DNA from: Struthidea cinerea
Taxonomy: Eukaryota; Chordata; Aves; Passeriformes; Corcoracidae
Direction of reading: 5' to 3'
Length of the DNA: 64,000 nt
Assembly: GCA_013397865.1 (NCBI GenBank)
Contig: VZTI01005325.1
Coordinates: forward strand, 2,832,552 to 2,896,551
This document shows, one piece after another, positions 1 to 10,470 of the stretch; the first letter of the stretch is position 1; every line of letters begins with the position of its first letter. Made by a program: the position numbers and the translations under genes. The notes under the pieces were generated by a model. It was not told the DNA's origin and made no database searches. It saw only the letters and a list, made by a program, of their open reading frames with translations.

Positions 1-1660
1 TTTTTTTGCTCCTGGGACTTTATAGCTGAAGGAGAGTTTCTGAGGGTGAAGCAAGTTTGTTATTCAAGTATTACTGCACACTCAAACCCAGCAGGCTTTT
101 GCAGGACATTCTGTGATCTTGATACCATATTGTCCCAAGTTCAAGAGGCATTTATGCTTTTCCTCCTATTCGAGTGTGGGCTAGAGTGAGGACAAAAGAA
201 TGAAGAGTACCGACTCTATCCAGGTAAAGAACACAAATGATTATGTTTTTATGTAAAAACTAAAAAACCAAATCTGTTCTTTTGAGTAGCACAGTTTGTG
301 CTGCAACTGCTGTAATTCTACAGAAAATTGTGCTACTTTAGGATCTTTTTGCTGGAGGCAGGCATTTAATTTAATTCTCCCTCTTCTTATTGTTATAAAA
401 TAACTGTACCTGCTTATTGTACATTCAAGTGATCTTCAATGTAAGGTTTTAACCAGAGATGATGATTGAAAACTTTTCTTTAAAGATGACAGATATTTTT
501 CCCCCTGAAAACACAATCTACTGCTTTTCAAATGAAGTACTTTTGAAACCTGAATGTATCCCTTACTGCTTTAACATCTCTTTCATTTACATACTGCACT
601 GAAGAAAAAAAACAAGTAGGTAGAAAACCAGAAAAGGAAGTGGAAAAATAAGACAGAACTAGATAATAAAAAACACTTTAAAAAATCTTTCTGTCTTCAG
701 ATATTCCACACGCTTCTCCTCTATTTGTCCATCCAAAAGGAACTGACAGGAACTGATCATTCTGGAGATTTGTCCATTTGAGTTAGGTACCTGCATGCAC
801 TGTCAGCTGCAATTAGCACTACATGCTGAGGAAGTGGTGCTAAAGAGGTTCCCATACCAAAAAAGTAGTTCCCAGAGTTGGGAGGCCCTTCCAGCAGACC
901 GTTTAGGGGAAGCAGCCAAAAACATCAAATCCAAACCCCAAACAGATCGCAGGAGGAAGATGAGCAAATGAGAAAAAAAAAAAATCATAAGAGTTTGCAG
1001 GAATTTTACGGTACAGCATAAGTATGTGTCTCATTAAAATGCTCTTCCTTTTATGATCTTTGCATTTAGTACAGTAGGGGTTTTGTTTGATATTGTGGTG
1101 ATTTATGAGTACTTGTGAAATGACAGAGAAGGGAGAAATCTGATGAAAGGAGAGGTGAATGATTGCCCTTAAAAGACCAAGGGATTCCTTGCAATAGTGC
1201 AAAGCACTAGTTTGTACAGGGTTTCAGTGGGATACAAATCTTTGATCATTTCTGTGCTAAATGCATACTAGCCTGGGTAAATGTTTTGCTTAGGTTTCAG
1301 ATTTTTTTTCATATTTTTGCTTGGGTTGGGTTTTTTACTTCTTGGTGGTTTTGGTCATCACAGAAATTAGTGGCTCCCAGGTGATTTCAGCAAGTACCAG
1401 GGTGAAGATGAGATGACATTGAGTCTGTATGGAATCCACAGGACTTGAGGATAGAAAGCTGTAGTGTTAGTGAGGTTATATCAGCTTATATCAGAGGAAA
1501 CTTACTTACTTGACCCAAGGGGAACACAAGGAATTTTTGGTCAGACCTTTTTATCTGTAATTTTTCTGTTTGCTATATATTTTGTTATATATTTGTCTGT
1601 TTATAATATGCTTGCTTAGGCTTTCGTATTTAGTTACTTTAGTAACTCCTTTTGATTTTG

Positions 1661-1740
1661 GATCTTAAAGTGCTTTACAAACATTTCGTAGTTTCCTTTC
1701 CATCTCACAGTTATTAGGCATTTTTACCTTCAATGTACAT
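1661..1740 (+). repeat. Weak MIR-like fragment
   Basis: 'cttaaagtgctttacaaaca' followed by 'ctcacagttattaggcattt' resembles the MIR segment with AAGCGCTTTACATG ... CTCACAACAACCCTATGAGG. The agreement is limited to two short blocks with roughly the right spacing, so chance is a serious alternative. Confidence 0.25.
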
Positions 1741-2204
1741 ATAGTCTTCACTATAGGAAATCATAAAGTTGAAATATGGAACCTTCTTAGTTGTAAGAGA
1801 TGGACCTGAGTGTTGGGAAGCTGGTGGACTCTCTGTTTGGATCTATTTTGTTCATAATAATGGCAAGCTTGCTCTGTTGTTCTTACTATCCAGAAATTCC
1901 AGGCTCCCAAAATTTGAATCCAGATGCTAATGGTATAGGCTGGTGTTTTCCTAAAACTCAGCGTGCACCACCCTGTAGTACCAGAAGCTGTTCAATTATT
2001 ATTTGATGAGATTCCCCATGTGGACGTGGCATGAGTATATTTAACACTTCCTATTTGTCATTACCAATGTTCTGCAACATGTTAAAAATAGTCCAGAGGC
2101 TTTGGCCCTGCGTGCCCTACAGTATGCTAAGCCTTGTTTGGGCTTACTGCAACACTGTAATCGCAGATCTTGTTGCCTGAGGGAATTTTCTCACGTTTCT
2201 TAAT

Positions 2205-2236
2205 TTAATTAAACATTTCCCATTAAGTTTAATTAA
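2205..2236. repeat. Inverted repeat of homeodomain-like TTAATTAA motifs
   Basis: The arms 2205-2214 (ttaattaaac) and 2227-2236 (gtttaattaa) are exact 10-bp reverse complements separated by 12 bp. Each arm contains TTAATTAA, which includes the TAAT core bound by many homeodomain proteins. In AT-rich DNA such motifs also arise by chance, so a regulatory role is only a possibility. Confidence 0.6.
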
Positions 2237-2956
2237 GTGTTAAGACGGAGAATTCTTCCTTAACCCTACAATAATAAGGCTTTACAAACCAAACTACAGT
2301 TTTCACAGATTTTATTCTGGGACTTCATCTCGTTTGATACAGTGAATAATTTAACAGTGATTTTAACATTCTGGGGTTTTGTGAAGTCTGTTTCTATTTA
2401 TCTCCCTTCAGCTCATTGGAAGCAAATGAGACAGGTCACCACAATTCCCTAATAATTAGAAATGAGGTGCACACATTATCAGAAATGAGGACCATGTCTA
2501 CACCATTTCTGCTTGTCTGGTAGTTGTAAACTCCCATCAGTTCAGTGCCCACCTAAAAATCCTGACAAGTAATCCCTTTTCTGGAATTTTCCAAATTTTC
2601 CAGTTTTGAGGTCACGTTAATCAGACTGTAGTCAGTTCATGCCCCGTATTTCTGTAGTGACAGCGCTGGGCCATCAGACTGTCTGTTGGAATGTTTAGGT
2701 ACCATCTATTGTAAATAGTTGTGCAGGTTAGCTATGCTTATCTTAATTAAAATGCTGAAGGGTCATATGAAAGCTGCCTGGAGAGAGTACCATTGCAGTT
2801 CTTTCACCAGTAAGGGAGATATTTCCATATCTCTCCTTAGTGGGATTATACTTTTTTCCCATTTTTATGTGAGGGTGACTGAAATTGCTCATTGATCCTT
2901 TGGACGGAAATTATTTCATATTGCTCTTCAAAGCTTTGCATCTCTTGGGGCTTTTC

Positions 2957-2969
2957 TGTGTGTGTGTGT
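2957..2969. repeat. Short (TG)n microsatellite
   Basis: Six and a half uninterrupted TG units. It is too short to be strongly polymorphic. Confidence 0.9.
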
Positions 2970-4101
2970 ATTACAAACGCTTGGCTATTTAAAGGGAAAA
3001 CAGAAAAGAGAGAGATGTGACAGAAGAAGTGCACATCCCACATGCTATACGCCAGCATGCTGAAGGAATTTCGGCTTTAAGGCTGTTTCTTTAGGCTCCC
3101 AGCTGACTTACGATAGCACAACGTGAAATTGTAGAACGAGCAGATCCCATCAACACCACATCTGTTCAAATTGCTTGCTTTTTAGCTTCCACACTGACGT
3201 TCACAAATATGAAAGGGAAGAAACTTGCAGTTCTGTCTGACATGCAGAACGTTTTATGGTGTAAAAATTTACTGTAACTATTTTAGTCAAATATACTATT
3301 CTGTCATGACCTGGATATAAACGTAGTAATTTTACCTTTTATATGAGCAGTTTTCACATCAAAAAAGGTTTATTTTACAGTATTTACGTGCACAGAAAAA
3401 TCTGCTGTAAAAGGTAAGCTCCTGGCTGTGTTTATTTTAGTAGAATTTACTACAAATTGCATTTATAGAGCAATGAGGCTTGGAGCCATTCCACCTAGCT
3501 TTCTCTCCAGGTCTGCTGTTCACAGCAGGAAGGAAAGTATTCAGACGCCACTTGAAAGCCAGTTGACCCTATGGAGATGCTCTTTCTTCTCCATGGTCTG
3601 CTGGGTATGTAATGCCTGGACTGCTATTTTAGGCACTATATTTCAGTGGAATGCTGAGCTCAGACCTGATGGTCTCTGCAGCATCATTTAAGGGTGGAAA
3701 TTTCGTAGGTGAGAAATACCAGACCAAGTCCTTTAACTCAAAAAGTTATCTTAGCTCACTGATTTTCATAGGCCACCCCACAGGACCAGGTTTCCTTTAC
3801 AAAAGGTGTCTGTGCTTTGAAAGTTACTTGTTCAGTGCCACACTCACATACACCCTCAGGATCAGCAGATCAGGCCTCTTTGGGGATCCACTGCTCTGAG
3901 CGCAGTGTTCCCATCTCTTATGGATTTAACATGGTTCTTTTCACTGTGATCTTGTTTTTCTGAATCACATCAACAAAGTCTGTAGCCCCTAAAGAGATGC
4001 TTGGAAATCACCTTATATTGAACATAAACATTTAAAAAAAAAAAAAAAAGGTAAGGAAGAAGATCTTCACTTCTTTGCTTCTTTCTTTTCTCAGCTCCTT
4101 T

Positions 4102-4202
4102 AATTTTGTTTTGTTTTGTTCGTGTTTTATTGGGTTTTGTTGTTGTTTGTTGTTGTGTGGGGTTTTTGTTCCATTGGGGTTTTTTTTGTTGGTTTTTTTT
4201 GT
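4102..4202 (+). repeat. T/G-rich low-complexity tract
   Basis: About 100 bp of TTTTG, TTGTTG and GGGGTTTTT units. A 16-A run at 4034-4049 lies upstream. Together they make 4034-4202 a composite simple-sequence region; an antisense Lys/Gln/Asn-rich open frame over it (3970-4209) is an artefact of composition. Confidence 0.9.
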
Positions 4203-5002
4203 GAAGCATGTTTCCTAATTTTACAGCCTAACTTGTAATTTTAGAATACTTATAGCTGGCAGCACAAGAATGGATAGAAAAATGCAAAGGATTCATGTGA
4301 TTCCGTGAAAGACTATATAGTTCATTCCCGGGGAGCTGTGACAATAGTCACAGATACTGACAAAAAGTCTGTTTTTCATAAGGAAATGAGCAGGTGTGTC
4401 TAAATACATGAGGTGAGCCAGTCTGTTGAATAAGAAGATCCTGATTATATGTGACTATTTTTCAGGACAAATCCTTATTTAAGGTTCTTTCATGGGTCAC
4501 TCCTGCCTTAAGCTCCTGTGCTTTGGAAGGATAAACACTGGGTCATGCCTGTTGGTGTTTGAATTTTTAGCTTAAGAAGATCTGTTAATGAGAAATATAA
4601 CTTCTGCATTGAGTTACACGTTTCTTTTGATTGGAAATCAAGAAGACAACTTTTTATAAGTTAAATAGTAAGTAAGTATTATTAGTTTCTGAGAAATAAT
4701 ACTATGCTGGTTTCATATATTGCTTTAAAAATGAGAAAATCATTACTCTTAGTTCTGTTTCCTCCCAAAGAGCTCCAGACCATAAGCAGGGAGCTAGCAG
4801 GGGTTAAGGGGTTTGGCAGAGATGTGCAACATGCTGACTGGAGCGGAAACATCTTTCACATGCTTGGTTCAGCAGCAAGGCTGAAAACACTGAAAAGACA
4901 TTTAGAGATGAAGCCTGCAACCAGTCGCATTGCCTGGGTTGCTTCCCCCACAAAGACAAGCTTTTTTATTATTCCTAATCTTCCAGAGGGTGCTAGCAGC
5001 TA

Positions 5003-5130
5003 TTATTTCCTCATCTGTATAAGCAGAGAGTCAGATCCACGTCTTGAAAGAGCAGTCAGTACCTTCCCAGAAAGGATTGTTGGCTCTCAGAGAGGTTGAA
5101 AATTGAGAAAGTGCTTTGCTAAATGTTTCA
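5003..5130 (-). repeat. Probable MIR-type SINE remnant, antisense
   Basis: On the plus strand the order 'ttatttcctcatctgtat', 'agtacctt', 'ggattgttgg', 'gaggttgaaaattgag' and 'aaagtgcttt' follows the reverse complement of MIR (TTTCCTCATCTGTAAAATGG, GTACCTACCTCA, GGGTTGTTGTGAGGATTAAATGAG, AAGCGCTT). The colinearity over about 125 bp is more persuasive than any single block. The copy is heavily diverged and overlaps a 131-codon open frame (4704-5099) that I regard as accidental. Confidence 0.45.
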
Positions 5131-5197
5131 GAGCAGTTGAGACTTAGTCTACTCTTGCCTCAGTTTTCATGTCTGCTATTTTCTAAAGTCATTTTTC

Positions 5198-5360
5198 AGT
5201 TGTTGGTTTGTTTTTTGGGTTTTTTTGGTTGGTTGGTTTTTTTTGGGGGGGGGGGGGGTTTTTTATTTGTTTGGGGTTTTTTGGAGTTTTGGTTTTTTGG
5301 GGGTGTTTTTGCTTGTTTAGTTGGTTTTGGTTTTTTTGTTTTTGAGGTTTTTTTGTGTTG
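5198..5360 (+). repeat. G/T-rich low-complexity tract with a 14-G run
   Basis: About 160 bp consist almost wholly of T and G, including 14 consecutive G at 5245-5258 and several other GGGG and GGGGG blocks separated by T runs. The G blocks could form a G-quadruplex in single-stranded DNA or RNA. A frame of 100 codons running through here (5116-5418) translates to a Phe/Gly/Trp-rich string and is a by-product of the simple sequence, not a gene. Confidence 0.95.
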
Positions 5361-8300
5361 CAATTTTAAACTCATGACTCAGAATTTGTCTGAGAAGGGA
5401 GCCTTGGAAGCTGCTTGAAAATTGGTATCACAAACTTATAGGGCCAATAATTGAAGTGTTTTCTTGAAAGCTGTGAAATCAAATTAGCAACTCAATTTGC
5501 TTAGGATTTTCAAGTGGGGAAAAAGAAAGGGCACTCCTATTTTTGTCTGTGATCACTGCCTTGAAGATAAATGACTTTGCTCCTTGCTGTAGGCCAGTGT
5601 ACATAGCCTTAGCCACTACACAACATTTTTTTTGGTTGTAATTGATTTTTTTATGAGGAATTTTCAGAACAATTTCAAACCCAAATATTTTCCCTCTACC
5701 CTTTTATTTCTTACTTGCTCCCTGGCTGATTTGGCTGTCAGTGTAGTGCACTGACAAATAAATCATTGTCAGGGCTCCGTTCCCCAGTGCACCAGAGTCA
5801 GGAGTCCCAAACTAACCCTGCAGTCATGCAAAGGCCCTTACTTCACAGCTTTATCAAGGCTTGCTGACTTTGCAGCATCCCACAGAGAAGGCAAGCTCAT
5901 GACATGAAAGGCAGTATCTTCTGTACTCAGGAAAAATAGACTGGAAACCAAGGTGCCGCAAGAATACAATATTTGACACAGGCAGTGCGGCTCCTTTTGC
6001 AGGGCACGTGACCCGATGGGTTAAGCGCTGCAGAATGAGCGGGGTGACCAAAATGTGAGGATGTTCTCTGTGACCTTGAGCAAGCAGATTCCTGTAATCA
6101 TAGCTCAGTTTCCATTCTTGTTTCATGACACAGTTGCTGCATACTTGGAGTAAAGAGCAGGACCGTGGTATTAGGCTTTCCTACCTGATTTCATGCAGAT
6201 AGGGCTAATAAGCCATACTGGAAAAACCTCTTTTTCTGACAATTCTGGGGCCCATTTCTGTCTTTCAATGTTTACCAATGTATGGCATCTCACAACTCCG
6301 CTGATATTTTTTGAGGGTTTTGCTAGAACCTCAGAAGATGCTAGTTTATTGGTAAATATTTTGCCTTCGCCCCTTTTCACAAACATTGAAATTTCAGACC
6401 TGGCACCCTGCAGAGGAAAACTTTAAAATACAGACACGTTTGGTGAAACTAGATGAAAACCAGCAAAGCTTAAATTTCAGCTTTAACTGATCATGTTAAA
6501 TTCCCACATACTCACGGAAAATGAGTATGTGGGAATTTTCTGAGATGCTGTTTCAGCTTAAGCATGCTAGTGCAGATTTTATGGGGTCTGGGGGTTCCTG
6601 TGTGCTGCAATATTTTAACGTTTTAAACTTCTTGCTGTACTGCAGACATTTGTAATGAGCAGAAGGCATCAGATGTAGAATAGTGATCTTTTGAACTGCT
6701 GCTAAAGTAAAATGTGCTAAACTGTAGAGTGAAAGGTGATGCCACAATCAGCCTTAGAAATTTCACTTCATTCGTTTTTTCAAGGATAAGAAACAGATGA
6801 AAGAAAACCTTTTTTTTTCTTTTCTAGTTACTTTCCTCACTGAGAAAAATTGTAAATTCACCTTTCAATATGAATTAGAAATCAGTCCTAGCCACTTGCT
6901 CAAGGAGGGCCAAAGAACAAACACACGAATATTTGAAGTGTAGACAAGTATGTTAATATGGCCAAGTTTGGGAAAAGGTAATCTAAATTAAGCACGAGGG
7001 GATAGAGAGACAGCAAAGATGTGAAAAGACAAGGAGCCTTCAGAGAGTGCCTCTAACAGATACCATGTTTACTTTGTTAAAAATGGGGAAAGCAATCTTT
7101 GTCTGCATGTTATCAGTAAATGAGAGTTTTAATAATAAATTATCTATGTGATTGCTATTTTCTTTCTTTTTGCAAGGAGAGAGGCTCAAAAAAGAAAAAT
7201 ATTTCTCTAAGTAAAGTGTTTCACTAGTGGAAAACAGGAACAAGTCTGGATTTATTATTTTCTTTCATTTATGGGGTGTTGCATTTCTGTGGGGTTTTTT
7301 TGGGTTTTTTTGAATGGATAGGGAGAATTGTTGTCTCATGATGGAGTAGTGTGCATTTAGCACCATTGTCACAATCACTGTGACATTAGCAGATCAGGAA
7401 GCACTGTGGGTTGGACTAAAACTATAATCTTCTAATCCAAGTCGGTGGTTGGGTCGAAATCAGTGTGGGGCCACAACTGACAAAAAACTTGAGTGTGATC
7501 AGCAAAAAGGGAGGCATTGTTGTATGACATGATGATCTTTGTGTGTCTGTGACTAAACTGAGGTCTCCAAGAGGCAGATGGCCAGTGGGTGGTTGCACTT
7601 TGTCTTTCCGTGCACTTCTCCTGATCATCTGTGCTTGGGAATATAAGATTATCTTGGCCCCCTTTCTTGCTGTTGCCCCACTCTCTCTCTCTGAGGATGG
7701 TCAGCACATATTCCTCAGGAGGAGAGCACACATGCAACCTGTGAAAATTACTAGGGAAGCTGCGGAAAGAATTAGTATGGTAGCATGACTGGGAGATAGC
7801 AGCACTTGTGTCAAATTAGTGAAAGAAAAATGCTGCAAATTCAAAACAGAATTGGGACCACAAATCCCATTTTGCTGGTAGTGCTGCATCTGTCCTAAAT
7901 TTTGGAAGTTTTGCCTGGAGGAGTGTAATTGCTTGCCTGAAAAGAAGTCTTGAGTGTCTGACCTTAGGTCCTGTAATTTACATTTTGTGCTTATGGTCAC
8001 CTAAGAAAGGAAGAGTATGCCTTGGGATGCATTTCTTGTTAGGATGACCATTTGTGCCTTTTTGCCATCTTCTGATTCTCATTCCATTCCGGTGTCGAGC
8101 ATGAGTCCCCTGCTTCCCTGTAGGGAGAGATGGATGAGCAGACATGTAAATGAACCTTCTGTAACTCTTGCACAGGATTTCATAGTCTGTCACAGAGGAG
8201 CAATCGTCTGTCACATTAATATGGTTCTTATTACAGTATTTATGTCAAACCCCCTGTCTTTCATCATTTTCATTAGCATGAAAAGTAAGGTTTTAACAAC

Positions 8301-9674
8301 TATGGTAATAGGTAATAATATAGCATTAGAACATAAATCTAGTGACTATACAGATACCCATAAAGTGACAGGGAGATGTTATAATTTGCTCCCAGCACTT
8401 ATTTTGGGGACAGATTTGTGTAGGTGGCTTAATTTTTAGGAAGTATTCGCTGTAATTATCAGGACTAACAGGAATGCTTGGCAAAGGGGAAAAAGAAATC
8501 TTTGGGTTGCAATTAAATTGAAGACGAGAGGTAGCAGTTACAGTTACAAGTTACCAACTTTCTGATGGTGCTTGGCACACGTTCCCTTCCTGCTTCTGAC
8601 CAACATGTGACAAAACCTCACAGTTACAGAAGGGTTCATTGCCAGAATCTCCGACTTTGGTACGGGAAGGACATTTTATATGCAGTGTGTATTCACAGGC
8701 ACAAGTGGGATAAACTGAAGTGAACCAGATCATTGAGTTAAATAATTTAAATGTTAGAATTTGCTTTATTCACAGTCAGAACTGTGAAGTACTTTGCAAA
8801 GATAGCGGAGCCCCTCCTGAGCAGAGGAGAAATTGCTCAGTCATGAAAATTTACCTGAAGAGCTGAGGAAAGGTAACCATTATTTGGAAGAATAGGACCA
8901 TTCAGTGGACCTGAATCAGACTGAGAAAACATAGAAAGGAACAATTTCCCTACACAGTAGGGAAAGGAAAAGTACTTTAGTTATCCAAACTAGCATTTGA
9001 ACAAACTGTTACAGTTAATTTGTGATGTAATGGAGTGTTTAATGGCTTCCAGTGGTCAGGAAGCTGCTTTTAGAAAGATTGTGGGTGAGGAAACTCTTAC
9101 CCATCCAAAGCATCCCAGTGATTTACAGCATTTGTAGGCTGCACAGTGCATTGTGCTGCTGAGAAGCCCCAAGCTAGCGTCCTCTGCTCTGATGCCAGAG
9201 CTGAATGCAAAGCTGAGGTCTCTTGGCAGTGCTGCTATGGATTTAGAGAGGCTTGAGCCCCTTCACGTGTGCACATGTATCAGCAGGCTCAGATCTTGAG
9301 GCCTGTACACGGGAGGCCCTGAGCTGCTTTCCACAGGAACAACCCGCTTGCTTTGGGCGTGGTGCTGGTTTTCACCCTGTAGCTCTGTCTTCTCTGACTG
9401 AGCTCTGGGATCAGACACCTCATACTGGTTCATATCTAGTCAGACCGTATGCCACCACATGCAGCCAGCTTGTGCATGATCAGGTAATGCTTCTCCATGG
9501 CAATCAAGTCCTAGTTTTTGGATCCATCTAGTATAGGTGATGATGGGATTTTGCTTTCACTGCTGACCTAATGCTTTCAGAGGGCTGAAATGTGGTTTGG
9601 GAGCAGGCTCCATCACTCTTTTCAGCATCACTTACATTTTCCTTGTCATGGTTTCCACATAGTAAAATGTGTTG
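5361..9674. other. Non-coding sequence, no gene seen
   Basis: The longest frame here is 140 codons (8017-8439, plus strand) with no recognisable domain, signal or splice-site support. The only structured feature is the hairpin at 6462-6568. A short GGGGTTTTTTTGGGTTTTTTT tract sits at 7290-7312. Confidence 0.7.
6462..6568. repeat. Long inverted repeat (hairpin) with perfect 17-bp inner arms
   Basis: The inner arms are 6498-6514 (aaattcccacatactca) and 6522-6538, its exact reverse complement, separated by a 7-nt loop (cggaaaa). Outside these arms the pairing continues imperfectly. GCTTAA at 6468-6473 pairs with TTAAGC at 6558-6563, AGCA at 6462-6465 pairs with TGCT at 6565-6568, and short GCT/AGC and AC/GT blocks lie between them. 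The whole can be drawn as a stem of about 107 nt with internal loops. It could be a microRNA-like precursor, a degenerate palindromic DNA transposon or a template-switch product. No known family is recognised. Confidence 0.8.
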
Positions 9675-10003
9675 TGCTGCCTTGGAAGGAGGGAAAGCAG
9701 AGGGGCACCTATCTCTTCTCTGTGGTGCCCAGTGACAGGACCTGAGGGAGTGGCCTGACGTTGTGTCAGGGAAGGTTTAGTTTGGATATTTAAGAAAAGG
9801 GTCTTCACCCAGCGGGTGGCTGAGCACTGGAACAGGCTCCCCAGGGAACTGGTCACAGCACCAAGCATGACAAAGTTCCAGAAGTACCTGGATAACACCC
9901 AAAGGCTCACGGTGTGATTTTTGGGGCTGATCTGTGCAGGGCCAGGAGTTTGACTAGATGATCCTGGTGGGTCCCTTTTAACTGCAAATATTCTGATTCC
10001 TTA
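9675..10003 (+). mobile_element. CR1 non-LTR retrotransposon, 5'-truncated 3' end
   Basis: The stretch follows the 3' end of the classic avian CR1 consensus as I know it. It reads in order: a 'cctatctcttctctgtggtg' block near 9708, 'cagtgacaggacctgaggga', 'gtcttcacccagcgggtggc', 'cactggaacaggctccccag', and then 'tagatgatcctggtgggtcc'. It ends in a decayed ATTCTG-type tail near 9998. The copy is about 330 bp, so it lacks nearly all of ORF1 and ORF2, as is usual for CR1, which integrates by target-primed reverse transcription and is mostly 5'-truncated. Its ORF2 frame is broken and the terminal octamer repeats are eroded, so it is an old, dead copy. The 5' edge is uncertain by about 30 bp. Confidence 0.92.
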
Positions 10004-10375
10004 GGTACGAAGCTGGCAGCATGAGGTCTGTGCATGAAGATGGTGAGGCTTCATCAACTGGGATATGAATTTATCACATGTGAACTTGTGCACTCTCTTT
10101 CCCTGTGCAAATCCCTGCACTCAGCATGAGTATTTGGCCAGTGGGTTCAACAGCTGTCCTGGGAGTTTAGGCTCCTTCTCAGTGCACTGAACTGCTCAAG
10201 CAGACCTCTGGTTAGTGACAAGGTGCATTTGTCAACTGCAGCCCTTTTTTCCTGCTCGTGAGTTAATCAGTTTTGTCACTCATGTAACTGAGCTAGCTGT
10301 TACTGCGGTTGATTTGCGATACAGAACTTTTTTGTCTGGTAGAGATCAGAGCAATTTGCAGATGAAGGTGAGTGC

Positions 10376-10470
10376 TCTCATCCCCATTTAACTGATGGGA
10401 AAACAGCAATGAAAACCAATTTCTGAGAAGCAGCAGAGCTGATAGTTAGCCATTGGGAATAAAATCTTGT
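10376..10470 (+). repeat. Possible MIR-type SINE remnant
   Basis: The segment 'ctcatccccatttaactgat' followed by 'gggaaaacag' and, further on, 'agcagagctgatagttagcc' resembles the MIR centre (ATCCCCATTTTACAGATGAGGAAACTGAGGC ... CACACAGCTAGTAAGTGGCAGAGC). The second half matches poorly, so this is tentative. Confidence 0.35.

Larger units (their letters stand above)
1..4030. other. Non-coding AT-rich sequence, no gene seen
   Basis: Open frames do not exceed 100 codons and none resembles a known protein. Apart from the weak MIR-like block, the TTAATTAA inverted repeat and the TG microsatellite listed separately, I see nothing distinctive. Confidence 0.7.

Noticed and set aside
3970..4209. Lys/Gln/Thr-rich minus-strand frame
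   Set aside because: It is the translation of an A/C-rich simple tract.
4704..5099. 131-codon plus-strand frame
   Set aside because: It runs into a probable antisense MIR fragment and has no recognisable domain.
5116..5418. Apparent hydrophobic 100-residue membrane protein
   Set aside because: The Phe/Gly/Trp/Leu string is the direct translation of a G/T simple-sequence tract.
8017..8439. 140-codon plus-strand frame
   Set aside because: The translation resembles no family I know and there is no splice or promoter context.
9632..9910. 92-codon minus-strand frame
   Set aside because: Most of it is the antisense of the CR1 tail.
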